From the NCBI RefSeq assembly GCF_003984625.1, contig NZ_RWKH01000019.1:1-64000 (forward strand): a stretch of 64,000 bases of DNA. Reading direction: 5' to 3'. Made by a program: the position numbers and the translations under genes. Every line of letters begins with the position of its first letter. Position 1 is the first letter of the stretch. This document shows positions 27,998 through 38,434 of this stretch, piece after piece. Under the pieces are notes generated by a model that was given only the letters and a program-made list of their open reading frames with translations, made no database searches and was not told the origin of the DNA. The DNA comes from Variovorax sp. DXTD-1 (GTDB lineage Bacteria; Pseudomonadota; Gammaproteobacteria; Burkholderiales; Burkholderiaceae_C).

Positions 27998-29809
27998 TTA
28001 GAGCACGTCGCTCGCGAAGTCGGCCAGCCGCGAACGCTCGCCGCGCGCCAGCGTGATGTGCCCGCCGTGCGGCCAGCCCTTGAACTTGTCGACCGCGAAA
28101 GTCAGGCCCGAGGAGCCTTCCGTGAGGTACGGCGTATCGATCTGCGCGAGGTTGCCCATGCAGATGATCTTGGTGCCCGGGCCGGCCCGGGTGATCAGCG
28201 TCTTCATTTGCTTGGGCGTCAGGTTCTGCGCTTCGTCGATGATCACGTACTTGTTCAGGAAGGTGCGGCCGCGCATGAAGTTCATGCTCTTGACCTTGAT
28301 GCGGCTGCGGATCAGCTCGTTGGTGGCCGCGCGGCCCCATTCGCCGGCGCCGCCGCCGTCGCCCTTGGCCAGGAACTCGAGGTTGTCGTCGAGCGCACCC
28401 ATCCAGGGGCCCATTTTTTCTTCCTCGGTGCCGGGCAGGAAGCCGATGTCCTCGCCCACGCTCACCGTGGCGCGGGTCATGATGATCTCGGTATAGCGGC
28501 GGTCGTCGAGCACCTGCGTCAGACCCGAGGCCAGCGCCATCAGCGTCTTGCCGGTGCCGGCGGTGCCGGTGAGGGTGACGAAATCGACCTCCGGGTCCAT
28601 CAGCAGGTTCATCGCGAAGTTCTGCTCGCGGTTGCGCGTGCTCACGCCCCACACCGCGTTCTTGCCCGAGCTGTAGTCCTTCAGCGTCTTGAACACCGCG
28701 GTCTTGTCGCGGATTTCGGTGACGCGCGCATACATGCTCGGCTCGCCCGGCGCCTCGAAGTACACGAACTGATTGATGTACAGGTTGGGCACCAGCGGGC
28801 CGCTGATCCGGTAGAAGGTGCTGCTGCCGCTTTGCCAGCTCTCGACCGTCTTGCTCTGGCGCGTCCAGAAGTCTGCCGGCAGCGCGAGCGAGCCTGCGTA
28901 GAGCAGGTCGCCGTCTTCCAGCGTCTTGTCGTTCTGGTAGTCGTCGGCGGCCAGGCCGAGGGCGCGCGCCTTGACGCGCATGTTGATGTCCTTCGACACC
29001 AGCACCACCTCTTGCTTGGGGCGGCCTGGCTGGTCCTTGGCGTACTGGTCGCGCAAGGCCTGGACCACGCCGAGGATCTGGTTGTCCGCCTTGCCTTGGG
29101 GCAGGCTGACCGGCAGCGAATAGTCGAGCGGCGCGGTCTGGAAGAACAGCTTGCCGCCGGCCTCCCGGTGGCCCGTCGTGTCGAGTTTCAGGCCCTTGGC
29201 AATGTCGGCGTCCTGCGCCCCGGCCAGGGCGTCGAGGGTGCGGCTGGTCTGGCGGCCGTTGCGGGCGACTTCCGTGGTGCCCTTCTTGTGGCCGTCCAGT
29301 TCCTCGAGCACGATCATCGGCAGGAAGATGTCGTGTTCCTCGAAGCGGAACAGGCACATCGGATCGTGCAGAAGCACATTCGTGTCGAGCACGAACAGCT
29401 TGGCCGGTCCAGTGGACTTGGCGCGCTTGGTGCGGGCCGGGGCTTGCGGCACCGCAACTTGCGCCGGCGCCGGCACATAGGCCGCCGGAGGTGCTTCAGG
29501 CTCGCCGCGGGCAGCGGGCCGGTGCTCCCGGTTTCGATCCTCGTTGCGTTCCTGGTTCCGCTCCTGGTTGCGGGACGAGGCAGGTTTCGACCGGCCACGC
29601 GTCGCAGGGGTGGCCTCCGCGCTGCCGCCTACCGCTTCGGCGGCGTTGCGGTCGAACAATTCCAAAGGCTGGGAGCCGCTCGTCGAGGCCGAGTCGGCGC
29701 GCGATTCGCCCGAGCGGCGAGATCCCTTGTGCGAGGAGCGGGCGGGTGCATCGTGCGCATCCGGCGAGAGCAATGCGGCGCGTTTCGTGGGGGCGGGAGG
29801 CAATGGCAT
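27998..29809 (-). CDS. PhoH-family ATPase with N-terminal PIN domain
   Basis: The 603-residue protein joins a PIN endonuclease-like domain to a PhoH ATPase domain (PhoH2/YlaK type). After a long polar Arg/Glu/Pro-rich leader (1-~135), the PIN domain begins with LFVLDTNVLLHDP and has MIVLEELDGHKKG. The PhoH part carries Walker A LTGTAGTGKTLMALASGL and the Asp-Glu box VIIDEAQNLTPKQMKTLITRAG. Related PhoH2 proteins are RNA helicases and RNases. The leader is longer than usual, so the true start may lie downstream. Confidence 0.92.
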   Translation of the reverse strand: MPLPPAPTKRAALLSPDAHDAPARSSHKGSRRSGESRADSASTSGSQPLELFDRNAAEAVGGSAEATPATRGRSKPASSRNQERNQERNEDRNREHRPAARGEPEAPPAAYVPAPAQVAVPQAPARTKRAKSTGPAKLFVLDTNVLLHDPMCLFRFEEHDIFLPMIVLEELDGHKKGTTEVARNGRQTSRTLDALAGAQDADIAKGLKLDTTGHREAGGKLFFQTAPLDYSLPVSLPQGKADNQILGVVQALRDQYAKDQPGRPKQEVVLVSKDINMRVKARALGLAADDYQNDKTLEDGDLLYAGSLALPADFWTRQSKTVESWQSGSSTFYRISGPLVPNLYINQFVYFEAPGEPSMYARVTEIRDKTAVFKTLKDYSSGKNAVWGVSTRNREQNFAMNLLMDPEVDFVTLTGTAGTGKTLMALASGLTQVLDDRRYTEIIMTRATVSVGEDIGFLPGTEEEKMGPWMGALDDNLEFLAKGDGGGAGEWGRAATNELIRSRIKVKSMNFMRGRTFLNKYVIIDEAQNLTPKQMKTLITRAGPGTKIICMGNLAQIDTPYLTEGSSGLTFAVDKFKGWPHGGHITLARGERSRLADFASDVL

Positions 29810-29840
29810 GTGTCAGGTCGCTCGCAGGAGTTGGAAACCA

Positions 29841-29877
29841 GAAAACGAAAAAGCCGCCTGTAGACCAAGGCGGCTTT
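29841..29877 (-). terminator. Terminator between bcp and the phoH-like gene
   Basis: AAAGCCGCC pairs with GGCGGCTTT, with a T-rich tail on the minus strand. It separates bcp from the phoH-like gene. The region 29878-30020 holds nothing else I can assign. Confidence 0.8.
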
Positions 29878-30020
29878 GTTCGGGGGATGCGGTCGTGGAG
29901 CTCAACGGCATGAGGCCATTATGCACACCGGCGGTGACGCGTCTCGTGCTCTTTGCACCGTTCGTTGGGCATTCCCCACGAAGCGATGCAAAAGCGCACA
30001 GAAGCCGCTTCTTGTAACCG

Positions 30021-30497
30021 TCAGGCGGCCTTTTTGAGCGCCTTGACGGCCTTGAGCACGTCGTCGACATGGCCGGGGACCTTGAGGCCGCGCCATTCGG
30101 CCTTCAGGATGCCGTCGGCGCCGATCAGGAAGGTGCTGCGCTCGATGCCCTTGACCTTCTTGCCGTACATGATCTTGTTCTTGACCACGCCGAACATGTG
30201 GCACATTTTTTCTTCGGTGTCGGCGATGAGTTCGAACGGGAGTTCGAGCTTGGCCTTGAACTCGTCGTGCGACTTCATGTTGTCCCGGGACACGCCGAAC
30301 ACGGTGGCGCCGGCTTTTTCGAAGTCCTTGTAGCGGTCGCGGAACTGCATGGCTTCGGTCGTGCAACCCGGAGTGTTATCTTTCGGGTAAAAATACATGA
30401 CCAGCACGTGGCCGAGGTGCGAGGTATTCGAAACTTTCAAGCCGCCCGTGGCGTTGGCGTCGAATTCAGGAATGGGTTTGTTGACAACGATCGCCAT
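30021..30497 (-). CDS. bcp: Peroxiredoxin Bcp, without resolving cysteine at +5
   Basis: The 158-residue thiol peroxidase has the peroxidatic cysteine in YPKDNTPGCTTEAMQF. In E. coli Bcp a resolving cysteine lies five residues later; here that position is Met. The only other cysteine is in KMCHMFG, which corresponds to a third, non-catalytic cysteine of E. coli Bcp. The enzyme is therefore of the 1-Cys or alternative-resolving type. It would reduce hydroperoxides with thioredoxin or glutaredoxin. The gene is monocistronic, with a terminator after it. Confidence 0.93.
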   Translation of the reverse strand: MAIVVNKPIPEFDANATGGLKVSNTSHLGHVLVMYFYPKDNTPGCTTEAMQFRDRYKDFEKAGATVFGVSRDNMKSHDEFKAKLELPFELIADTEEKMCHMFGVVKNKIMYGKKVKGIERSTFLIGADGILKAEWRGLKVPGHVDDVLKAVKALKKAA

Positions 30498-30632
30498 GAA
30501 ACTTGTTTTCTCCGTTGGTTTCCATTGAATCGAGCTCTTTCGGGCACACTCGATGAATGGAGGATTGGTCGTTGCTAACTGAGGGCAGCTGGCCTGTTCG
30601 CAACCCGGTATTTTACCCCGAAAAGCTCCCCC

Positions 30633-31016
30633 TCAGCCATCCTGGGGCGGTTCGACCAGCAGGGCGGCAATCACATGGCGGCCTTCGCCGGCCAGGATGT
30701 TGTAGGTGCGGCAGGCGGCGGGGGTGTCCATGGTCTCCACGCCGGTGCGCTTGGCCATGAGCGGCTGCAGCCAGGCGGCCTGCGGAAAGCGGATGCGCGA
30801 TCCGCTTCCAAAAATGATTAATTCCGCGCCAAGCGAGGCCAGTTGGGCGAAATGCTCGGGCCCGAGCTGGTCGAAGCGGGTGCAATTCCATTCGAAGCGC
30901 TCGCCCCGGGAGCCGACCACCACGCTGCCCTCGACCTTCTCGTTGTTGATCGCAACCCACCCGGGGCCGTGAGCGGTAAGGGACTGGGCGTCGGATTTGT
31001 CGGGCTGGAGCTTCAT
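30633..31016 (-). CDS. Mth938-like (DUF498) domain protein
   Basis: The 127-residue protein of the Mth938/NDUFAF3-like fold shows MKLQPDKSDAQSLTAHGPGWVAIN at the start, WNCTRFDQLGPEHFAQL, then LIIFGSGSRIRFP and MDTPAACRTYNILAGEGRHVIAALL. The family is widespread in bacteria with no firmly known role; the human relative is a complex I assembly factor. The ATG at 31016 sets the usual length. It is divergent from alaA. Confidence 0.85.
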   Translation of the reverse strand: MKLQPDKSDAQSLTAHGPGWVAINNEKVEGSVVVGSRGERFEWNCTRFDQLGPEHFAQLASLGAELIIFGSGSRIRFPQAAWLQPLMAKRTGVETMDTPAACRTYNILAGEGRHVIAALLVEPPQDG

Positions 31017-31116
31017 CGGGGCACTGGGAACTGTGGTCAAATTATAGATTTTCCCCAGTGACACGAGGCCTCCAAGGGCCTTTCGACATCGAGTAACCCG
31101 CGCCCGGGAGGGCCCT

Positions 31117-32346
31117 TTGAAGCAGTTCAAGAAATCGGCCAAGCTGGCCAACGTGCTCTACGACATCCGCGGCCCCATCATGGACGCCGCGAAGCAGATG
31201 GAGGAAGAGGGCCAGAAGATCATCAAGCTCAACATCGGCAACCTGGCCGTGTTCGGTTTCGATGCGCCCGAGGAAGTGCAGCAGGACATGATCCGCAACC
31301 TGCCGGCCTCGGCGGGTTATTCGGACAGCAAGGGCATCTTCGCGGCGCGCAAGGCCGTGATGCACGAAACGCAGAAGCAGGGCATTGCCGGCGTCACGCT
31401 CGACGACATCTACCTGGGCAACGGCGCGAGCGAACTGATCGCCATGGCTACCAACGCGCTGCTGAACGACGGCGACGAAATGCTGCTGCCGGCGCCCGAC
31501 TATCCCCTGTGGACGGCCGCATCGAGTCTTTCGGGCGGCACGCCGGTGCACTACCTGTGCGACGAGGCCAACGGCTGGATGCCCGACCTGGACGACATCC
31601 GAGCCAAGATCACGCCCCGCACCAAGGGCATCGTGGTCATCAACCCGAACAACCCGACCGGCGCGCTCTATTCCGACGAGCTGCTCAAGAGCATCGTGGC
31701 CATTGCGCGCGAACACGATCTCGTGATCTTCGCCGACGAGGTCTACGACAAGGTGCTGTACGACAACGTCAAGCACACCGCCATCGCGAGTCTTTCGACC
31801 GACGTGCTCACGCTCACCTTCAATTCGCTTTCCAAGAGCTACCGCTCCTGCGGCTATCGCGCGGGCTGGCTCGTGGTCTCGGGCGACAAGAAGCGCGCGC
31901 AAGACTACATCGAGGGGCTGAACATGCTCTCGAACATGCGCCTTTGCGCCAACGTGCCCGGCCAGTGGGCCATTCAGACCGCGCTTGGCGGCTACCAGAG
32001 CATCAACGACCTGGTGGGCGACGGCGGCCGGCTGCGGCGCCAGCGCGACCTGGCCTACGAGTTGATCACCGCCATTCCGGGCGTGAGCTGCGTCAAGCCC
32101 AGCGCCGCGCTCTACATGTTCCCGAAGCTCGATCCGAAGATCTATCCCATCGAGGACGACCGGCAGTTCTTTCTCGAGCTGCTGAGAGAAACCAAGGTCA
32201 TGCTGGTGCAGGGCACGGGCTTCAACTGGGCCACGCCGGACCACTTCCGCATTGTGTTCCTGCCTCACGAGGACGACCTGCGCGAAGCGATCCACCGCAT
32301 TGCCAAATTCCTGGAGCTGTACCGCCTGCGCAGCAAGACCGACTGA
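31117..32346 (+). CDS. alaA: Alanine-synthesising PLP aminotransferase AlaA-like
   Basis: The 409-residue fold-type I aminotransferase is very similar to E. coli AlaA over its length: LENVLYDIRGP-type start (LANVLYDIRGPI), LNIGNLAVFGFDAPEE, DYPLWTAASSLSGGTPVHYL, INPNNPTGALYSDELL and the PLP-lysine segment SLSKSYRSCGYRAGW. It makes alanine from pyruvate and glutamate. The start is TTG at 31117, with GGGAGGG 5 bases upstream; no good in-frame ATG exists. It is the first of an apparent operon with hom and thrC. Confidence 0.93.
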   Translation: MKQFKKSAKLANVLYDIRGPIMDAAKQMEEEGQKIIKLNIGNLAVFGFDAPEEVQQDMIRNLPASAGYSDSKGIFAARKAVMHETQKQGIAGVTLDDIYLGNGASELIAMATNALLNDGDEMLLPAPDYPLWTAASSLSGGTPVHYLCDEANGWMPDLDDIRAKITPRTKGIVVINPNNPTGALYSDELLKSIVAIAREHDLVIFADEVYDKVLYDNVKHTAIASLSTDVLTLTFNSLSKSYRSCGYRAGWLVVSGDKKRAQDYIEGLNMLSNMRLCANVPGQWAIQTALGGYQSINDLVGDGGRLRRQRDLAYELITAIPGVSCVKPSAALYMFPKLDPKIYPIEDDRQFFLELLRETKVMLVQGTGFNWATPDHFRIVFLPHEDDLREAIHRIAKFLELYRLRSKTD

Positions 32347-32371
32347 CACGAATCCTCAACGCGAATCTCCA

Positions 32372-33694
<1,323 letters not shown>

Positions 33695-33715
33695 GGGCGG
33701 CGCAAGAGAACCATC

Positions 33716-35131
33716 GTGAACTACCTGAGCACCCGCGGGCACCCGGACCGCAAGCGTTTCTGCGAAATCCTGCTTGAGGGCCTTGCGCCGGACGGCGGGC
33801 TCTACCTGCCCGAGCGCTATCCGCAAGTCCACACCCCCACGCTCGCGAAATGGCGCGACCTGCCGTATGCGGAGCTGGCCTTCGAGATTCTCTCGCTCTA
33901 CATCGACGACATTCCGCCGGCCGACCTGAAAGCCATCTGCGCGAAGACCTACACGCCCGAAGTGTTCGGCAGCGAAGAAATCGTGCCATTGCGCGAGCTG
34001 GAAGACGGCGTGTACCTCGAGGCCCTGTCCAACGGCCCCACGCTCGCCTTCAAGGACATGGCTATGCAACTGCTGGGCAACCTGTTCGAATACGAACTGG
34101 CCCGCCGCGGCGCCGAGCTCAACATTCTTGGCGCCACCAGCGGCGACACCGGCAGCGCGGCCGAGTACGCCATGCGCGGCAAGAAGGGCGTGCGCGTCTT
34201 CATGACCTCGCCGGACGGCCGCATGAGCCCGTTCCAGCAGGCGCAAATGTTCAGCCTGCAGGACGAGAACATCCACAACATCGCCATCACCGGCGTGTTC
34301 GACGACTGCCAGGACATCGTCAAGGCGGTGTCGAACGACCTGGGCTTCAAGCGCAAGTACCGCATCGGCACGGTCAACTCGATCAACTGGGCGCGCCTGC
34401 TCGCGCAGGTCGTCTACTACTTTGCCGGCTACTTCCAGGCCACCGGGGGCAACGACAAGCCGGTGAGCTTCACCGTGCCGTCGGGCAACTTCGGCAACGT
34501 GTGCGCAGGCCACGTGGCCCGCATGATGGGCCTGCCCATCCACACGCTGGTGGTTGCCACCAACGAGAACGACGTGCTCGACGAGTTCTTCCGCACCGGC
34601 ATATACCGCGTACGCGTGGCCGCCGATACGCACGAAACATCGAGCCCCTCGATGGACATCAGCAAGGCCAGCAACTTCGAGCGCTTCGTGTTCGATCTGG
34701 TGGGCCGCGATGCCGCCAAGCTTCGTTCGCTGTTCGTCGACGATCTGGGCAGCCAGGCCCGCTTCGACCTGAGCGGCGAGCCCGCGTTCAAGCAGGTGGC
34801 GGAACGCTTCGGCTTCAAGAGCAGCCGCAGCACGCACGCCGACCGGCTCGCGACCATTCGCGACACCGAGAAGCGCTTTGCCACGCTGGTCGATCCGCAC
34901 ACGGCCGACGGCCTCAAGGCCGCGCGCGAGCACCTCACGCCCGGCGTGCCGATGGTGGTGCTCGAGACCGCGCTGCCAATCAAGTTTGCCGCCACCCTGG
35001 TGGAAGCGCTCGGCCATGAGCCCGCGCGTCCGGCCAGGTTCGAAGGCATCGAGGCGCTGCCCAAGCGCGTGGTCAAGCTTCCGGCCGATGTGGAGGCCGT
35101 GAAGGCCTACATCGCCCAGAACTGCGACTGA
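33716..35131 (+). CDS. thrC: Threonine synthase
   Basis: The 471-residue PLP enzyme converts O-phosphohomoserine to threonine. The N-terminal segment MNYLSTRGHPDRKRFCEILLEGLAPDGGLYLPE is the usual class-II threonine synthase start; PLP-lysine is in LAFKDMAMQLLGN. ATSGDTGSAAEYAM and TVPSGNFGNVCAGHVARMMG contact PLP phosphate. The start is GTG at 33716. No homoserine kinase (thrB) lies nearby, so it must be elsewhere. Confidence 0.97.
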   Translation: MNYLSTRGHPDRKRFCEILLEGLAPDGGLYLPERYPQVHTPTLAKWRDLPYAELAFEILSLYIDDIPPADLKAICAKTYTPEVFGSEEIVPLRELEDGVYLEALSNGPTLAFKDMAMQLLGNLFEYELARRGAELNILGATSGDTGSAAEYAMRGKKGVRVFMTSPDGRMSPFQQAQMFSLQDENIHNIAITGVFDDCQDIVKAVSNDLGFKRKYRIGTVNSINWARLLAQVVYYFAGYFQATGGNDKPVSFTVPSGNFGNVCAGHVARMMGLPIHTLVVATNENDVLDEFFRTGIYRVRVAADTHETSSPSMDISKASNFERFVFDLVGRDAAKLRSLFVDDLGSQARFDLSGEPAFKQVAERFGFKSSRSTHADRLATIRDTEKRFATLVDPHTADGLKAAREHLTPGVPMVVLETALPIKFAATLVEALGHEPARPARFEGIEALPKRVVKLPADVEAVKAYIAQNCD

Positions 35132-35215
35132 TCTTCGCCATTTGCCGCAATGGCTGTCCCGCATCCGCGCATTTGCATTCGGCTGCCGCTCAGGTAGCAG
35201 CCACAGGAACTCGTC

Positions 35216-35761
35216 ATGAAGGTGATCGGCTTTTCCGGGTACTCGGGTTCGGGCAAGACCACGCTGGTCGAGCGCCTGATTCCGGTGCTCAGGCTCCATG
35301 GGCAGCGCGTGTCGGTGGTCAAGCATGCGCACCACAAGTTCGACATCGACCATCCCGGCAAGGACACCTACCGCCACCGCGAGGCAGGGGCTTTCGAGGT
35401 GGTGGTGGCATCGGACAAGCGGCTTGCGCTGATCCGCGAGTTCGAGCAGCCCGCGCAGCTCACGGTGCACGACCTCATTGCTGAGCTTCACGACGGCGTC
35501 GACTGGGTGCTGGTCGAGGGCTTCAAGCACAGCGACCTGCTGAAGATCGAAGTGTGGCGTGCGCCCGAAGCAGGCCAGGCGCCTCGGCCTTCGAAGTACA
35601 TCGACGATGCCTTCGTGACCGCCATTGCCACCAACGCACCCGAAGGACTGCCGGCGCCTACCAACCTGCCCATGTTCGACCTCGACGACATCGAGGGCAT
35701 CGCGCAGTGGCTGATCGACAGCGGAAGCCGCTTCGAATACAACCCCGAACATCATGGCTGA
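35216..35761 (+). CDS. mobB: Molybdopterin-guanine dinucleotide biosynthesis protein B
   Basis: The 181-residue GTP-binding accessory protein of molybdenum-cofactor maturation begins MKVIGFSGYSGSGKTTLVERL, with the P-loop at 7-14. HAHHKFDIDHPGKDTYRHREAGAFEVVVAS is the MobB signature. WVLVEGFKHSDLLKIEVWR completes the core. GGAACTC precedes the ATG. Its end overlaps moeA by 8 bases, showing tight coupling with the cofactor pathway. Confidence 0.95.
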   Translation: MKVIGFSGYSGSGKTTLVERLIPVLRLHGQRVSVVKHAHHKFDIDHPGKDTYRHREAGAFEVVVASDKRLALIREFEQPAQLTVHDLIAELHDGVDWVLVEGFKHSDLLKIEVWRAPEAGQAPRPSKYIDDAFVTAIATNAPEGLPAPTNLPMFDLDDIEGIAQWLIDSGSRFEYNPEHHG

Positions 35762-37031
35762 CACCGCTCCTCACTCGCGCCCGCCGCTGATGGCGCTCGA
35801 CGAAGCCCTGGCCACTCTGCTCGAAAAAGCGCAACCGACGCTGCCCGCTGAAAGCGTTGCCACCTTCGACGCGGACGGCCGGGTGCTCGCGCAAGACCTT
35901 GTCTCCGCGCTCACCGTGCCGCCGCGGGACAACAGTTCGATGGATGGCTATGCCGTGCGCGTGGCCGACTGCGCCGCGCCCGGCGCCTTGCTCCAGGTTG
36001 CGCAGCGCATTCCCGCCGGAACCGTGGGCACGCCGCTGGCGGCCGGCACGGCGGCGCGCATCTTCACCGGCGCGCAGGTTCCCGAGGGCGCCGATGCGGT
36101 CGTCATGCAGGAAGACACGCAGGCGGTGCCGCAGGAGGGCGGGCTTGGCGCCGTGCGCATCCAGATCGCTCCCGCTGCGGGTCAATGGATTCGCCGCGCG
36201 GGCGAAGACGTGGCCTCCGGCGACGTGGTGCTGCGCAAGGGCGAGCGCCTGACGCCCGCCGCGCTGGGGCTCGCCGCGAGCATCGGCTTCGATCGCCTCC
36301 AGGTGGCACGCCGCCCGCGCGTGGCGCTGCTGTCCACCGGCGACGAACTGGTGATGCCCGGCGAAGTCGCGCCCGAGGCCATGAAGCCCGGCGCAATCTA
36401 CAACTCCAACCGCTTTTTCATGCGCGCCTTGCTGCATCGGCTGGGCTGCGAGGTGAACGACCTGGGCATCGTACCCGACAAGCGCGAAGCCACCATCGAG
36501 GCGCTGCGCGGCGCCGCCGAGGGCAGCGACCTGATCATCACCACGGGCGGCGTGTCGGTGGGAGAAGAAGACCACATCAAGGCCGCGGTGCAGGCGCTTG
36601 GCGAACTGCAGCTGTGGTCGCTCTCGATGAAGCCCGGCAAGCCTTTCGCCTACGGATCGATTCCCAGGGCCGGAGGCGATGCGAAGGGACGCTGCCACGT
36701 GACCGGGCTGCCCGGCAACCCCGTCTCCAGCTTCCTGACCTTTCTGTTGCTCGTGCGGCCCTTTCTGCTGACCCTGCAGGGCGCCACGCGCGTGGCGCCC
36801 GAGCCCGTGCCGATGCGCGCCGACTTCGACTGGCCGCGCGCCGACAAGCGCCGCGAGTTTCTGCGCGCGCGGCGCAACGCGGCCGGCGGACTCGAGCTGT
36901 TCGCCAACCAGAGCTCGGGCGTGCTGACGTCGATGGTCTGGGGCGACGGTGTCATCGACAACCCGCCCAGCCAGCCTTTCAAGGCCGGCGACACGGTGAA
37001 GTTCATTCCCTTGGCCTCGCTGCTGGCCTGA
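35754..37031 (+). CDS. moeA: Molybdopterin molybdenumtransferase MoeA
   Basis: The 425-residue enzyme inserts molybdate into adenylylated molybdopterin. Key segments are LTVPPRDNSSMDGYAVR, RIFTGAQVPEGADAVVMQED, AGEDVASGDVVLRKGERL, the MoCF-binding TTGGVSVGEEDHIKAAVQ, and LPGNPVSSFLTFLLLVRPFL. Domain order follows E. coli MoeA. It lies between mobB and moaD, all on the plus strand. Confidence 0.96.
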   Translation: MADTAPHSRPPLMALDEALATLLEKAQPTLPAESVATFDADGRVLAQDLVSALTVPPRDNSSMDGYAVRVADCAAPGALLQVAQRIPAGTVGTPLAAGTAARIFTGAQVPEGADAVVMQEDTQAVPQEGGLGAVRIQIAPAAGQWIRRAGEDVASGDVVLRKGERLTPAALGLAASIGFDRLQVARRPRVALLSTGDELVMPGEVAPEAMKPGAIYNSNRFFMRALLHRLGCEVNDLGIVPDKREATIEALRGAAEGSDLIITTGGVSVGEEDHIKAAVQALGELQLWSLSMKPGKPFAYGSIPRAGGDAKGRCHVTGLPGNPVSSFLTFLLLVRPFLLTLQGATRVAPEPVPMRADFDWPRADKRREFLRARRNAAGGLELFANQSSGVLTSMVWGDGVIDNPPSQPFKAGDTVKFIPLASLLA

Positions 37032-37045
37032 AGCGCATTTCCGAC

Positions 37046-37297
37046 ATGAAGGTCCAGATCCGTTATTTCGCCTCCGTGCGCGAGGCGCTTGCCACCGGCG
37101 GCGAAACCGTCGAAACCGGCGCCGGCACGCTGGCCGCCCTGCGCGACGAGCTCATTGCGCGCGGCGGGGCATACGCCACGGCCCTTGCACGCGGCAAGGC
37201 GGTGCGCATGGCGCTCGACCAGGTCATGAGCGACGAAGCGGCCGCGCTGCGCGAGGGCGCGGAAGTCGCCTTCTTCCCGCCCGTTACAGGCGGCTGA
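37046..37297 (+). CDS. moaD: Molybdopterin synthase small subunit MoaD
   Basis: The 83-residue ubiquitin-like sulfur carrier ends in the required Gly-Gly (FFPPVTGG). The fold is seen in VQIRYFASVREALATGGETVE and REGAEVAFFPP. Thiocarboxylated MoaD gives sulfur to precursor Z within MoaD-MoaE. ATG at 37046 starts 14 bases after moeA. Its last 14 bases overlap the convergent DapA-family gene, so its partner moaE lies 1.1 kb on. Confidence 0.93.
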   Translation: MKVQIRYFASVREALATGGETVETGAGTLAALRDELIARGGAYATALARGKAVRMALDQVMSDEAAALREGAEVAFFPPVTGG

Positions 37298-38180
37298 GCT
37301 GGGCGTTCAGCTCTACCAGCCGGTCGCGCAACGCACCGGATGCGCGCGTCATCGGCGAACGCAATTCGTTGCTCATCGATCCGTCATGCGCCAGCAGCGC
37401 CTTCAGCGGCGCCGGGTTCGGTTCGGCAAACAGCATCTCTATCAACGGCTGCAGCAGCTGCCACTCGGCGCGCGCTTCCGCAAGCCGGTTCTCGGCCAAG
37501 AGGCGCAGCACCTGCACAAAGCGGCGGGTCTGCACATGGCCACTCGCCGCGATGGCGCCCACGCCGCCTTCGGCCACCGTACTGAAGATCTGGTGGTCTT
37601 CGCCGCACAGCACCTGGAGCCTGCCGTCCGCAATCACGGCCCGCGTCTTGGCCATGTCGCCGCCGCAGTCCTTGATGCCGCGGATGCGCGGGTGCTCCGC
37701 GAGCGCCAGCAGCGTTTCGCGCGCAATGGTCGCGCCGGTGCGGTAGGGAATGTCGTAGACCAGCACCGGTGCGGCGCTGGCGTCGGCAATGGTGCGGAAC
37801 CATTCGAGCAGCCCAGCCTGCGACGGCCGGATGTAGTGCGGCGCGGGCACCTGCAGCCCCGCCAGCGGCCGTTCGGCGAGCCGCCGTACCCAGGCCGTCG
37901 TCTTGCCCAGGTGATAGCCCGACAGGCCCATGATGATCGGCAGCCCGCCGGCGGCGGCTTGCACCGTGTCGAGCGCGGCCAACTGCTCCGCTTCGTCGAG
38001 CGCCGCGGCTTCGCCCGTCGAAGCACAGACCACGAAGCCGGACACGCCGTCGTCGGCGAGCCGGCGTGTCAGCGCCGAGAGCGCGGCGTGGTCGACGGCG
38101 CCGCTGCGAAACGGCGTGACAAGAGGAATCCAGAGGCCCGAGAAATCAGGATTGGCGGAGGAGTTTGACGATTGCGACAC
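37284..38180 (-). CDS. Dihydrodipicolinate synthase (DapA) family aldolase
   Basis: The 298-residue class-I aldolase TIM barrel starts after a short N-tail with FSGLWIPLVTPFRSGAVDHAAL and ASTGEAAALDEAEQ. Catalytic tyrosine is in LVYDIPYRTG and the Schiff-base lysine in RIRGIKDCGGDM. It could be a 4-hydroxy-tetrahydrodipicolinate synthase or an aldolase for another 2-keto acid; the true DapA may lie elsewhere. GTG at 38180 follows AAGGAAG. It is inserted head-on between moaD and moaE and interrupts the cofactor genes. Confidence 0.87.
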   Translation of the reverse strand: MSQSSNSSANPDFSGLWIPLVTPFRSGAVDHAALSALTRRLADDGVSGFVVCASTGEAAALDEAEQLAALDTVQAAAGGLPIIMGLSGYHLGKTTAWVRRLAERPLAGLQVPAPHYIRPSQAGLLEWFRTIADASAAPVLVYDIPYRTGATIARETLLALAEHPRIRGIKDCGGDMAKTRAVIADGRLQVLCGEDHQIFSTVAEGGVGAIAASGHVQTRRFVQVLRLLAENRLAEARAEWQLLQPLIEMLFAEPNPAPLKALLAHDGSMSNELRSPMTRASGALRDRLVELNAQLSRL

Positions 38181-38266
38181 GCGAGCTTCCTTTGTGGAAT
38201 CGACCGATGGAAAAGAACCGTCGTTCGATGCGCGCGCAACCCAAATCGGGGCCAAGGCCTTTTGCA

Positions 38267-38295
38267 GGTTCCGTCGCTCATCCGACGACGGAACC
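38267..38295. other. Ten-base-pair hairpin in the dapA-family/moaE divergent region
   Basis: GGTTCCGTCG pairs perfectly with CGACGGAACC around a 9-nt loop. It lies within the 254-bp region 38181-38434 between divergent starts. No T-run follows on either strand, so it is not an ordinary terminator. It could be a leader structure or protein-binding site. No other gene is seen in this stretch. Confidence 0.4.
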
Positions 38296-38434
38296 GCAGC
38301 TCCGGTCAGACGAGCTTTGGTTTTTTGGCTTTGCTGCTTTGGCGCGCACGGCTGCTTTCCAAGTGCGAAAGCACCGTGAAGAGCGTGGCGTGGCAAGGCA
38401 TTGCCGAAGTCTAGCGCGGTGCCACAATCCCGGC

